Shown: piece after piece, positions 13,901 through 25,976 of the stretch
How the letters are laid out: each line of letters begins with the position of its first letter
Position numbering within the stretch: the first letter of the stretch is position 1
Assembly: GCA_947579665.1 (NCBI GenBank)
Contig: OX388345.1
Coordinates: forward strand, 72,159,454-72,223,453
Origin: Sympetrum striolatum
Taxonomy: Eukaryota > Arthropoda > Insecta > Odonata > Libellulidae
Direction of reading: 5' to 3'
Length of the DNA: 64,000 nt
Translations under genes and position numbers: made by a program
Notes under the pieces: generated by a model
Database searches by the model: none
Told to the model about the DNA's origin: nothing
What the model saw: only the letters and a program-made list of their open reading frames with translations

Positions 13901-16900
13901 ATGTTTAAACCTTCAGGATTCATTATTTACGCTCCTAAAAATTCTCTACTTTCTTACGAGGTAAGGAAATAACTCAAAACGCCGTTCATCAATTATCCAT
14001 TAGTTGTATCCTAACTTCTGTATTCAATTAAACTTAGATTTGACGCAACGGGATAAATAACGTCCAGCAAGAAAAAAAGTGACGTAATTTCGAAATATTT
14101 TCATCAATCTGCTAACGAAATACTCTGGGCTATGCAACCGCAGCTTTAACGCGATTATACAAATTTTTGTCGGCAGCGCATCGATGAGATAAGAGATTTT
14201 TTCACGGGCGAGTAAAAATTCTTTCGCTGCGAAACGCTACGAAATTTCGCATGCATAGAGTTTCTGATCCACTTAACGAGATGAAGTTTTTAATTACTCG
14301 GCTGTAACGTGTATGCGCTTTGCGGTCAGGGAATTTACATAGTGTTTCGACAATGAAACATCAGCATTAATAAGGTGCGTTTATAACTATTTCCCCTAAA
14401 ATTAATTTACGATTAGAGAATGTATAAGCCGGCTTGGAAATTATTTTATAGCTTTAGGTACCCGTGTTTCCTAGTTTTTCTTTCCACGGATTATTTTAGT
14501 CTTAGGCATCAAAATAACGAGATTTGAAAGAGAAATATCAGAAAATAAATTGCTACAGGAATTCGAACTAGGTGATGCTATACGCTTTTTATTCCCATAA
14601 AAATGAAAATCATGAAAAACTGATTTATTTCTGGGTTCATCTTTTAGATGCGCATTTTAGTTTAAACGATATTTTATAGTTACCATAAAAATGAGTTTTG
14701 AAATAAAAAGAAATGATATAGCTGCAGAAAATCAAATTGGCTGTTTTTTAGCGTTTTTTATTATATTTTAATGAAAAGGGAAAAATTGTGCAAAATCGAA
14801 TGAACTAATTTTTTATATTGGTATCCTAGTTAGTGGACAATTGGTTTATCGATTTCAGTGACATAATATACACCTAGATTAGCATTAATATCATTAAAAG
14901 TAAAATAGCTTAAAAAAGTTGCTACATTTACACTATAAGTGCAATAGTTGTACAAGTTAAGTAATCCTCTTCGCTTAAGGACGATATCTGATAAAAACAA
15001 TTAATCATTCCAGACAGAATAACTTACAAATTTAAGCTAATCCTGCCATTAATTCCACCTTTTCTGAAATTAATTGAGATGCATACAATCTACTGTTCTC
15101 TGGCCAAATCCAATGCATGCTAACAATGTATACAAGATTCATTACAGCGATAAGACACACGACGTAGATAAGAGTGTTACACCAATGCATTTCCGTTCGA
15201 AGGCACGGGGAGTCTAAATCAATGTGACAATACCTTTAAGGGAAAGTAAACAAGATTCGAAGGTGAGTGGAAGGGTTTCCAATGGAGGATGACATGAACT
15301 ATTCACCGCAGCTTTAATGAAGATACATTTCTTGTGCACACACTTGGGTCTTGCATTCAAGGGAACTTGGCAAGCACACATGATCAGGCCCGGACATGTG
15401 CAGTAAGCAAGGGACGCGTTTGCTTGCCAATCAAAGAGGTTTTAATACATGAATATCGTTAGGCATTACGGACACCTTGTGTTGTACATGTGAATTAAAA
15501 TTTTAGCAATTGAACACAGGGAAATTTTTAATATCAATTTTCAGTGTTTTTCTAAAGAATATGAATGGATGTTGATTGAAAAACATCAGTATTCCATGAA
15601 AGGATTTAGATAGAATTTTTATACTATTCTTATACAAGACTTATTTTGCCTACTGCTTAGTCTATATATTAAATAATATACGTACAATTTACTTTTCTAT
15701 TAGTTTGATTTTTGTATATACAGAAGGGTTCAAGAAGGTTAATAAATCATGTTAAATAATGTTGTAATGTGTATATCATTTATGGTATGAAAAAGGTATA
15801 TTTATACTTATACTTTACAGTTGTAACGATTCCTGAAATATGATATTTTTATGATATAGTGTGATAGTTTTGATATTATGTATTGACACGTATGTAATAA
15901 TAATGTAATGTGGAATATGCATGGTATGGTAGCAGTTGGCATACGGTATGTATAATAGAGAAATTTTTTTGATGAGACATCTATTTACCTTCAATGTTTG
16001 TAAGTGAATGCGCAATGTCAATAAACGACTTATGTTAGACTATAACTATAATAATTGAAACTGTACAACTGCTTCTAGATGTAATTATGGCAATAAGCAG
16101 AACAAAGCTGCAATTATTGAGGTAATTGGGATTGAATCGTTGAATTAAGCTAAAAGAATCAACGAATAATGCATAAATTAAAGGAATCCTGAATTAAATG
16201 ACGATTGCTGCAATTGAAGTTGCCTTACGTAACAATAATCAACGCTTTTACGGTTAAAGTGAAAAAAGTCAACAAGGGAGTTGTATCCTGCGAAAGTTTT
16301 ATCCTATCCTGTAAATAAGAGGAGTTGAGTGAAATTTTCCGCCATCTTCATTTTAAGATGGTATCAGATGAAATTACTGCTCGTCTTGGAAGCATTATCT
16401 TCTTTAAATGAAGACAACCGCTGCAATTGAATCTTAACAATGCTCGTTAGCAAAGGGGATTTAACTTAGGCGCTCTGAGCTTCAACCAGCTGATTTTCAA
16501 GGACAATGTATGGAAAATGATCGCTGTGTAGTACCTCGCAAATAAATGAAGTTAGAAACACAGCACAATTAAAGGCTGTTTAGGGAAAATTTAAGCACGC
16601 TCACTCACATCTAACTGAATGTAAAAATGGTCTGTAGCCTTATTTCAGGAGAATTTATCAAAATAACTGCAAAATATGGGATGTTCACAATTAAGTATCC
16701 TATTTTCAGAGTATGTTTGCGCTGGCTTTATTGTATCGCACTGAGAATTTACTTTAATATTACAAAAAATAAGTCAAGAAATCCTCGTTGAACCACGGAT
16801 CTTCAAGATTCATCCTATGAGGAACATTAAAGGAAATCTAAATCAAATTGGGTTACAGATGAAATAAAGTATTATAAATGAATATGAAAACTGATTAAAT

Positions 16901-16934
16901 AGTAATGGATTTGATTTGGATATAGCAAGTAAGT

Positions 16935-16964
16935 ACTCGAGTATCTGTAAGCAGATACTTGAGT
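16935..16964. repeat. Hairpin with 13-bp arms
   Basis: ACTCGAGTATCTG (16935-16947) and CAGATACTTGAGT (16952-16964) pair over 13 positions with one mismatch around a TAAG loop. It lies about 320 bp inside the intron from the 17285-17386 exon, on its downstream side. Nothing else indicates function. Confidence 0.7.
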
Positions 16965-17284
16965 TTGAGAGGTAATCATCCCATCAAATATAATCTTTGT
17001 GAAATGTATACGAACAAAAACTGATAAAAAATTCTAACATTAAGATTTTCCTTCGGCTTGCATTTTAAAATTACTTTCATCACTATCTTGTTTCATGCAA
17101 AACATATATTTATTTTCATATTTCACGAATGATGAATATCTTTGGTGGGAACTGTAGCGGAATTGTAAGTAACCACGTATGTACATCTTAATCAACAACG
17201 TCCTACGTTGCCTATGAATAGCGACGCAGTATGCATAAGCAGTGGATAAACAAGGAGTCAGGGAAGGATTCTACAACAACTTAC

Positions 17285-17386
17285 CTTCTTTTTCTTCTTT
17301 TTTTTCCGCAGGGTCACCCTGACGCCCTCGACGGACACTTCGATGGTAGCTTTCTTTTTCTTCACGCCCTTGGCCTTGAACTCGAA
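17285..17386 (-). CDS. NOS1AP: NOS1AP (CAPON) internal coding exon, PTB domain part 2, Lys-rich
   Basis: A 102-base exon, exactly 34 codons, phase 0 at both ends. It starts FEFKAKGVKKKK, continues ATIEVSVEGVRVTLR and ends with seven lysines. Human NOS1AP as I recall it has YEFKAK, four lysines, a V-S-V-D-G-V-K-V strand and a lysine run in the same order, so the match is position by position. The acceptor is TTTTTTTGCAG behind a long pyrimidine tract; the donor is GTAAGT at 17284-17279. Third positions are mostly G or C (TTC GAG TTC AAG GCC AAG GGC GTG), in sharp contrast with the flanking AT-rich intron, as expected of a selected coding exon. The lysine codons form a run of eight A in the mRNA. 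The exon supplies central beta strands of the PTB fold and a basic patch. Its frame continues directly into exon 5935-5877. Confidence 0.95.
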
Positions 17387-18330
17387 CTGCAAAAAAAGAA
17401 AACGTACATCAGAAAAAACCTTAAATGCAATGAAAAAATACAATGCAAAAATTCATAAGAAGTATGTTATGCATAGAGCAGAGAGCACAAGAAAAAGGTA
17501 AACTTGGTTCACACTGATTATTTTTGCAAAAATTTGACCTTAATTACAGATTAAAGTGCAGTGTAGTAGCATCTTCAGGCGTAAATTTATAAAAAAATCT
17601 AATTATTATCGATCAAAATACGGAGAGTATTAAATTCCTATTAACGGGAATGGGCTAAAACAAAAAATAACCCTCGAAAGTCGGTGTACGAGGCCATCCT
17701 GTAGCTGTACATACCCTACCGATCTCGAATGACTACCGAGGACAAGGTCAGGCACACCAAGACCTATAATTTTCTCGACCAAAATCTTTCGGATGGTTGG
17801 TGGAGTGAATCGAAGCATCCTCTTCCAATGCCATCGTCTCGGGTTCGAACTCGATCGAGGACACTTCCGGGACAAGAAGACGCAGCTGTAAACACTACTA
17901 CTCGTACTTTAAAGAGGAACAACCGCCGAGGAATGTTTCTAATTTCGATTAAGGTGAAATTTAGCGATATTTGTTTACTGTTCTCAGTTACTTTCCATCG
18001 TGCAATAACGCAATGCTTTGAATACGGTAACGATGCATGTAAAATAATCTAAATTCGCAATGGATTACTTCTTGGAACTTCACTTAGTCGAACCTTCTTA
18101 TATTATTCATGGCGAAACATACTCCGAAATATTTTGGTTTCCACAGGAAAAGATTTTATTCAATTTTTTATCGAACCATTCACCATGAATAATCTTAATT
18201 CGAGCCATAATTATTTTATTTGTTTTAAGAATTATTGATCAATGAATAAATTAGGTAATTTTGTATGCTAATTAAGGAAAACATTAATTTTCTTAGTTAT
18301 ATAATGAGCTCATTGAAGAAAGCAATGGAA

Positions 18331-18430
18331 ACTACCCCACTTCTTATTTTTTTCAGTAAGCCTCATTCCCTCTAATAGGAAATTGATAGCTAATATTAAA
18401 GAGGGGGTGAGGTACCAATCGACCTTGGGG
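18331..18430. repeat. Dispersed repeat, copy 1
   Basis: Shares the 17-mer TAAGCCTCATTCCCTCT (18357-18373) with 22971-22987. Shorter matching words lie in the same order on either side: TACCCCACTTCT against TACCTCACTTCT before it, then GAGGTACC and GACCTTGGGG against GAGGTTCC and GGCCTTCAGG after it. Inside, CCTCATTCCCTCT faces AGAGGGGGTGAGG in inverted order. This fits an old copy of a short interspersed or miniature element whose class I cannot assign. Confidence 0.55.
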
Positions 18431-18639
18431 TAAACATTTCATGGCCATACAGTGAACTTATACAATGATGCATGTAGAATGTAACAGTATCACTGCCGCC
18501 TGATGTTCAGTCAAACAGTAGTGGGTAAGTTTTTATAATAACAATAAAATTATGAAATATATATTAGTAAACAACGTGGCTATCTATCTTCAGTTGAAAT
18601 AAATCTGTAGATGGCTTTATAAACCCCTCACTCTGGAGA

Positions 18640-18768
18640 ATGACGAAGGTACGAGTGCTCAACGAACACTTTGACGAAGTGGTTGACAAGATATATGAGA
18701 ACGAACAAAAGCTCAAATACGTGGCTTATGGATTTGTGTTCTTTCTTGTAAATAAAGAAAGGAGCTGA
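18640..18768 (+). other. Short unrecognised open frame (42 codons)
   Basis: ATG at 18640 to TGA at 18766-18768. The frame is open for 14 more codons upstream of the ATG. The product starts MTKVRVLNEHFDEVV, has a charged middle, and ends in a Phe/Val-rich stretch GFVFFLVNKERS. It does not match a family I know. Length is within chance expectation for this much sequence; the acidic/basic helix-like composition is the only reason to note it. It could be a decayed transposon fragment. Confidence 0.2.
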
Positions 18769-21700
18769 CACTTTCTCTTCCCAGAAAGAAGGAAGCACTC
18801 TCTCCTTTCAAGAGACCCTTCTTTTCACCGTGCCAATAATAGTGTTCCACCCACGCAAGGCAGCTTCTACTTTGTGGATTGATTTTCGATGAACGTCAAA
18901 GTAATATCCCACGGGCCTAAAAAAATGCTCTTACCTCTGCATAGTAAATTCTTCCAATGTTATTCTAGTGAGGCCATAGACATTCTTTAGTAAACTCTCA
19001 TGTCAGTTACAGAAAGCTATATTAACGGTAAACTAATTTAGAGTTTTTATATTACTTTAATTGTTCAGATTAATGTGTGTCTTTGTAAATATTAATAGTT
19101 ATTGAAATGGATGTAATTGGGATTTTCCTGTTTCCATTAGAGAAATGATTATTATTAAAGAAAAACATAGTCAAAGCTCTACTTTATAATTTCAAGCATG
19201 AAAAGGTCCATATTATTTTTCCCACAACAAATGATTCTGATATTTAGAGTTTTAATATAAGAGAAGTTATTTCATGGCTAAAGAAGAATTTTCAGAATCT
19301 CTTCCAATATTTTTAAGCCGGTTGAAACTTTCACACCCAAATCAGAGTACAAATCACATCTCCGATTCAATATCAATGAATTCAAAGGTCACTGTTCCAT
19401 TTATCCCTTAATTACTATGTAATCGGTATTATCGGTTAGCTAAGTGGGTAATTATAATTACTACGGCAAAACGTAATGAATGCAAAGCTTATCTGCGGAG
19501 TCAATTATACTGCATACGCACTACCCTAGTTACATTGGGAATAACTAGCGAAAATTCAGATCGATCAGTGACTAAAAGCAACTACTGGATGTAGTTAATC
19601 AAATCATCTTTCTGGATAAATTAAATCAAACTAAAATAAGTATAATCCGTGAATCAGTAGATGAAAACGATACTGCAATGTATGAAAAATGAGGCATAGA
19701 ACTTCCGGTATAAGCCTTTAACCGTTAATTGAAATAGGCAACCTCATAACGCGTCATAAGGATATATTTATTTATTTATAATAAACAAATTTTCTCTGAA
19801 CCTAAACGGCAGCATATCAAGTAAACTGAATTCCTTTAATCCGCAAAAGAATATCATACACACGAAGGCTTTGGCTAAAATGCTATGGCTTAATCTATGC
19901 TAAATAATCTTGATTAGATCATAACATTTTTACCGTAATACGTGGATTTCAACGCATCCAATTTTCTCAAATAAAATACTCCATGCACACACTCGATGTT
20001 CTAGCCATTTTGTCCATAAATCTCGTTCGAACCAAAATAATCGAATTAAGCGAAGATGGAAATCCCATCAAAGTGCGCTATTTCTGGAGGCGAACGTAGG
20101 CGTCGATATTTCTCTCCAGAAACCAATCCAAATTTCCCCATAAATATTAATATTTAAATTTTTCCTCCTGGAAATGTATATCGCCCGGCCCTACCGCGTC
20201 CTTCGAAAAGCTTATTTGAAAAAAATAGCGCAGTTTTCATTTTCTTACGGAAACCTTTTTGGGGGAAAATGAATGTTTCATCTGACATTGAGATGGGTTT
20301 TCCAGAGGCGTTCGAGTACCCCGTGGGAGTCCATAAAGTACTGAAAAGCGGCCATTTCGATGAACCCCACGCTTTGAATCCTGTCTTGCTATAATATCCA
20401 CGAAACCTAATGACACTCAGATGCGCGTAAAAGGGGTTTGAATTGGGAAAACCTATGCGGAAAGGATGAAATGAAAGGAAATTAGGACTAGTAGAGTACG
20501 TAATGGCGCGTTTTAGGTATTGAAACATCCGTAAAATATGGAGCAGTGATAAATAGTGACCTCTTTATTTAGAAAATGAACCCTTACGTCCACTGTATAT
20601 ATACCAGAAATACGAAGGCCAGATTTAGACCAATAAATGCGGGAATATATGGTTGGTTATGGAATATGGAATATAGGCAACCATCCGAGTATTTTTTATT
20701 GAATTTTATTTAATATTTTAGTTTTTAGTCCAGTTTCCAGGATATGTATTATCCGAAAGCATGTGGTTTAAGATAATGGTATGCAAACAGAATAAATTTG
20801 CCTTCATAGGCGTGGATCGGCTCAAGATTATTGATACGGGGTGGTCTAAATTAGGCAGTAGTGTCCAAAAGTTTTGCTAATAAGGTCAAATAACAGATTA
20901 CTCGGTCGAAGGATCACAGTCATTAATGAAAATTTAACATATATTTTTAGAATTTTCCATTTATCGACTTTAATTACGTATAATCTCATTGAGAGGTCAC
21001 TTTAAATTGGATTAAGCGAAAAATACTATCATAGTGACATCACAATACAACTGATAACATTCCTATCGTTTGTCGCTAATTAATAATAATAACTCCTCTA
21101 ATAGAAACGGGAAGAACGCAATTACATCCATTTTAATAATTATTAATATTTACAACTACAAACAACCATTCCCTAGCCAGTAAAATTCGACTAGCACGCT
21201 AGCCACTCCGCCAATGCAGTCCGGTAAATTAAATACATTGACATAATATATTCGCAGATAGAATGAAAGTGTGGATGATGTTTACTGAAAAATACATACT
21301 GTCGTATGTGAGCTATAATTACCAACATCTTTTAACGGGGATATCAACATATTTTGATAAGTAAGAGCCATACAATAAAACTCACGAAAACGGCTACTTA
21401 AATAATATTTCACATACTAATATAAAATATGTATGTACTTTTGTATGATAATTCGTGAAAAATAATAAATTGTATTATGATTAATTTTAGTTACACGCTC
21501 CTCCAGGTTCTTGCAACACTAATTTACGACTTTTGGTTCAAGGTTTTCGATTGAACATACAATAGTTGAATACCCTAATATATTAATGTCTGGTTATTTA
21601 TCGTAATCAGCGCAAAATTAAAATTTAAGCCAGCAAATTTACTATGAAGAGATAACGCGAATAAATTGGTCATTAACTACTTTTATTCAATGTTAAATCC

Positions 21701-22779
21701 CTCTTTTTATCACTTTCCTCTACGAATATCACCATTTTTTATTTAATAACATAACCTTTGGACGTCAAAGAGAATTCTTTAATCATCCTTTTTGAGGGGA
21801 TGTATTCGGGGCATCCGGAAAGTACTCATTAACTAAACGAATTATTAATTTCGTCAAAGTTTTTCTTTCCACCCGCCTAATTGGAATCAGAAAATGAAAG
21901 TTTGAATCGCGGAGGAAGGGAATTAAATTTAAGACAAACAGAGAAAGGATTGGGAAAGCAAGGGCGAACTTAGTCATCAAATTTTCAAGGGAGAGAAAAT
22001 AGGCGGTGTTATGAAAAAGGCTTCGAATATGGTTTCGGATGAGAGGATTCCTAAAATTCGAAAATAAGATCGGCGCAAAAGGGCGAGAGACTGAGAGAGG
22101 GAAATTAATTTGGCGAGAATCTATTGAAAAGCGAGACGCTTTCAGAAAAAGCGCCAGGGAATCAAAATGTTCGCTCGGACTTAATGATTCGATTTCTAAC
22201 GCGATATGCCATAGAGACACCTGCGAAAATAAAGTATAACAAAATATAGAAGTCAATTCAAAGGAAAGAAAGTCTAGTCTCTATTAATGCGATATCTGGG
22301 CTAATATTTTCTTTTTAAATCTAATCCCAAAAACGAAAAATTTTGCATACTTTTCCATGAAATGTTTTGTGAAAATATTTATAATTTCTCATTTGTTCAT
22401 TTGGATTTCCACAACATATTGACCATTTTATTTGATTGTTTCAAAGGGACTAACTGGAAGTCAAAGAAGATAGGAGAAAATGTATAAGAAACCTATTTAC
22501 AGCTGCCATATGCTCGTAAATGGAATAAAACTTGTTAATCTTCGAATAAAGGATGGAGAAAGATACATCTTTCATCCATCGTTTTCTTTGTCTTACTTAT
22601 ATCCAAGATAATGTTAAAGCTATATGTATGAATTAGGCTGAATAGTGGCATTCAACTTAATCACTTCTGATGGAATGCTATAACAAGGTTTATTTACAGG
22701 GTCGTTATGCTACTGTTAAGTCGACTTTTTCCACTTAAAGCGTTCAGTAAAAATCGCAAATGCTAATCCTCTTCTTGTG

Positions 22780-23041
22780 TGGATAAACCCCATTCCCTCT
22801 CCAAATATTTTCAAAGATCCCAACCAAATTTCAAGTAGCTTACTACATAAACAATGTCATAGGAACTCAACTTGCAGCCTACCAATTCTTTGAAATTTAA
22901 ATTTAGAGGGTCATTGAAATGCCATAGGAAAAAAGCTAAGGCCAATTACCTCACTTCTAACCTTGCAAGGTAAGCCTCATTCCCTCTTCGAGTCTTTTTG
23001 TAGGTAATGATTGAAATAATGAGGTTCCATCTGGCCTTCAG
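22780..23041. repeat. Dispersed repeat, copy 2 with a partial third copy
   Basis: The main copy (22944-23041) contains the 17-mer also seen at 18357 and the surrounding shared words in the same order. A related start, ACCCCATTCCCTCT (22787-22800), lies about 180 bp before it. The two may be parts of one longer element or a local duplication. No terminal repeats or coding content seen. Confidence 0.5.
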
Positions 23042-23352
23042 GTTGTATACTACGTACATATATACTTATGAACTCAATTATCTGCTTACGAAGTCTTTAA
23101 TGGTAGCCCTACTCTCATTTAATTCCCGTAAAATCTTTAATTTAGTTTTTCCTTGCATTCTAGAAGCTTCCTGACATTTTTCCCAAACTCGCACAATTTT
23201 AACCTCATTCTGACTATTCTCGTCAATCATTTAGCCCTCATATGATAATACGCTTCTAAATCTTAAGCAACAGTTTTGGCCGTGCGCAAATTATTAACGA
23301 CATCGAAATAGAATCCATTGCTTGGGCCGTGACTTCGTGGCAAGTCTCCATT

Positions 23353-23439
23353 AGGAACAAATAAAAACATTAACTATTACAAACCACCGGAAACCAAATA
23401 AAAATTCCTGTGGTTAGTAAAATCTTTTTATTTGTTCCT
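23353..23439. repeat. Inverted repeat pair, 15-bp perfect arms
   Basis: AGGAACAAATAAAAA (23353-23367) and its exact reverse complement (23425-23439) enclose 57 bp that itself contains similar CAAATAAAAA words. This could be a very small non-autonomous DNA element; no clear target-site duplication is visible. Confidence 0.6.
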
Positions 23440-25904
23440 GACATTGAAATAATTATTGACGGAATCGAACTAATAATTTAATCCGCCAACAACGAAACAA
23501 AACGAAGCTGAAAAGCAACCCTTTCAGCGTCCAAAAAATAGCGAACTCTAAATGAAGCCCCCCACGATGAAACACCAATAACGAATCAAAACAGACGCCT
23601 CCCAAGGTGCATATCCATCTCATGGACTGATTAAAAGGGTGCGCTCGCTGACGGGGCGCGGGCAGAATAAATAAAACGAAGCTCATGCCCGAAACAAAAA
23701 TATACGCGGCCGCCTCATTAATCTATGCGGGAAACAACTTTGCGGAATACGGAATTTTGGAAGTCCGTATTGGATGGAGCCGTTCGAAGCCAAAAAGGGA
23801 AACACCGGCGAATGAGAGCACTCCCTCAGGGAAAATTCTGTCACGAGTAAGGCGGGATATCCTGTAGCGCTACAACTAATTAACGCCGCGAAAAGAGGAT
23901 TTGCTAATTGATACTGGGGAGGCGTCGAGAAAGAAATTCTCACAGGGAGAATCAAAGGAAAGAAACCGATAAAAGATGGGAATGGGATAGAAGAGAACAT
24001 TTTGGGCATTTATTGCAATTCATTTTATAGCTATCATTTCATACGTAATTACGAATATTGCATAAAAACATATCGACTTGTGAGAATATACTTAGATAAG
24101 TTGGTCCTACTACGTAGAATGCTTGTCAGTAGGTTCCCTCCATGTATTCTATTACGATTAATAAAATCCACACTTAAAGTAGTATAGAAGACCAAAAAAA
24201 CAAATAGTGACTAAACAGAGGGAGATCAAACTTTTGTAAAAAAGGCATAACAAAAATCGTTTTCAGGATATTTCGCAGAAAGGATTCGATGGATTAACTA
24301 ATGAAAACATAGGAAAAATATTCTTAAAACAATTCACAGGAAAGGTTAATAAATTAAAGATTAACTAATTAACTGATGACAAATTCTTGACACCACAGGC
24401 GAGCTAACTCCAAAATAGCATTTTCATGTCAAACATTACCCCCAGAGAAGCAAATAAAATACAATCAAACCTCAGAAGTAAAGAGCCTGGCATTAATTAA
24501 ATTAGAATGACTGATCTTAAGAGTTACAATAAAATAGTAAGAATAATATTTATGATTGCTGTTTTATAGACAAATCAGTCTCTTTAACTGACAACATGGA
24601 CAAAACAATATATGAAAAGAGAAGCAAATACTGCATAAAGAAGTGACAAACGGAATGTTAAGGACTCGGAGAGTGAAAAAAGTTTAAATAGGGCATGTAG
24701 TTAAATATTTAACTATTTTGCTATCAGCTACCGGTATTATATCTAGGGAGGTCGTGAATGGTCCAGATACTCCATGACAAAAATTCATTTTGAGATGAGG
24801 TATTGAGTAGAAAAGGTGGTCAACTGAGAATTAAAGAGGGAAAAACGGATCCTTTGAATGTGATGGTGAAGTTGAGCTGCTAGGAGGGAAAAATTGCGAG
24901 AGATGAAAATGATAGAGCATCTCCGGAAGTCACAATGAGGGCGTATTTAAGCGGAAAGCGGAGAGATGCTGTAAAAGAGAGCCGATGTTGGCTGATGCCA
25001 CTCGAATTGATACTCGGCGTGGAGGACCACTTGGGAGAAGTACCGATATAATGATTCCCTCCGAAATGAGCGATGGGTGAAGGAATTTCGCAAAAGAGCC
25101 AAATGGCAGATAAACACACTTTCCCTTCAAATTCAATTAAGGATTGATTAAGGCAATACTCCGGACGTTCGGTGGTCAAACTGTTTCAGAAGGATGGCCA
25201 AACAATACCTCCTTCCGGAAAGAAAGTAATTTGAATTCACCATAAAACAGTAAAATCGTAAATAAAAAGAATGCAGAACTTTACGAAAAATTATATTATT
25301 AAATATATTATTATTCTTTTACTAGCACGACCGCTGTCTCCAGATATATACACACTGAAGCAAATCAATCATATTATAACTACGAGGGTTGGTACGGGAA
25401 GGAATGGAAGTAATTATGATACAAATTTTTCGAAGAAGTAACACATTCTTTTCGATGGACTTCTACAGTATCAACGCTGCATCATTGAAATACATGTTAG
25501 AACCATTTCAGAGAGAACTTAAAAATTGCATATCTGATAAAAAAGATTTACAAATCGTAATTTTTTCTCGGAAATATTCCCGTTATCGTATTGTTCGTCC
25601 CTACGCTAATTAAATAAAAAGGTTTTCGCCCGATTTTTATCGCTACAAGCACCCATATTATCCAATTTTAGGAAAATGAATATAAAATTATATGCTTTTC
25701 CCTGAAAATGCTACTACCTTCAAGCCGTAATCGTATAAAAAACTCAATTACACGAGGAGATTACAAATAATTCCGAAGAGATGATATGTATTAAGAAAAA
25801 GATTGAAGTTATATTCATTTAATGTTATTCACCATCCAAAAATTGAATTATAAATAATAATGTTCATTTAATTCGAATGATAACAGATAGAATACTTCAC
25901 TCAC

Positions 25905-25976
25905 CCTGATTCTCCGCATGGCTGCCACTATCTCCATGCGACTGGTGGGCCGAGGCACGTCCAACGTCCCAATGTA
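25905..25976 (-). CDS. NOS1AP: NOS1AP (CAPON) internal coding exon, PTB domain part 1
   Basis: A 72-base exon of exactly 24 codons, phase 0 at both ends. It begins [13 protein letters not shown] and ends [10 protein letters not shown]. Against human NOS1AP as remembered (YVGSLDVPRPNSR...[10 protein letters not shown]) it differs at about four of 24 residues, all mild changes; this is the strongest identification in the window. The Y-I-G-T motif is the PTB first-strand 'Y-hydrophobic-G' signature, followed by the first helix. The acceptor is TTATTTTCAG behind a T-rich tract; the donor is GTGAGT at 25904-25899. The open frame runs on through the intron side, so the exon limits come from splice signals and homology, not from stops. 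The exon before it, which should end in a sequence like 'FEAK', was not found up to 64000. It precedes the 17386-17285 exon across an 8.5-kb intron. Confidence 0.95.

Larger units (their letters stand above)
5936..17284 (-). other. NOS1AP intron of 11,349 bp
   Basis: Bounded by GTAAGT at its 5' end (17284-17279) and TTTTCAG at its 3' end. It contains a tRNA-derived SINE (10650-10790), a palindrome at 10861-10908, a hairpin at 16935-16964, an ATT microsatellite near 8363-8420 and GC-richer islets at about 7480-7880 and 9400-9760. A short repeated motif (ACGGCTGTAGGT / ACGGCTGCAGGT) lies at about 6328-6353. The rest is AT-rich single-copy-looking sequence in which I see no gene. Confidence 0.85.
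17387..25904 (-). other. NOS1AP intron of 8,518 bp
   Basis: Bounded by GTGAGT at 25904-25899 and TTTGCAG next to 17386. It holds copies of a dispersed repeat at 18331-18430 and 22780-23041, a 15-bp inverted repeat pair at 23353-23439, a short unexplained frame at 18640-18768, and GC-richer islets at about 17630-17900, 20160-20525, 21800-22210, 23460-23960 and 24850-25170. No other gene is supported. Confidence 0.85.

Noticed and set aside
17836..17856. Second Pol III B box (GGGTTCGAACTCG)
   Set aside because: No T-stem pairing and no SINE body around it; a single motif match.
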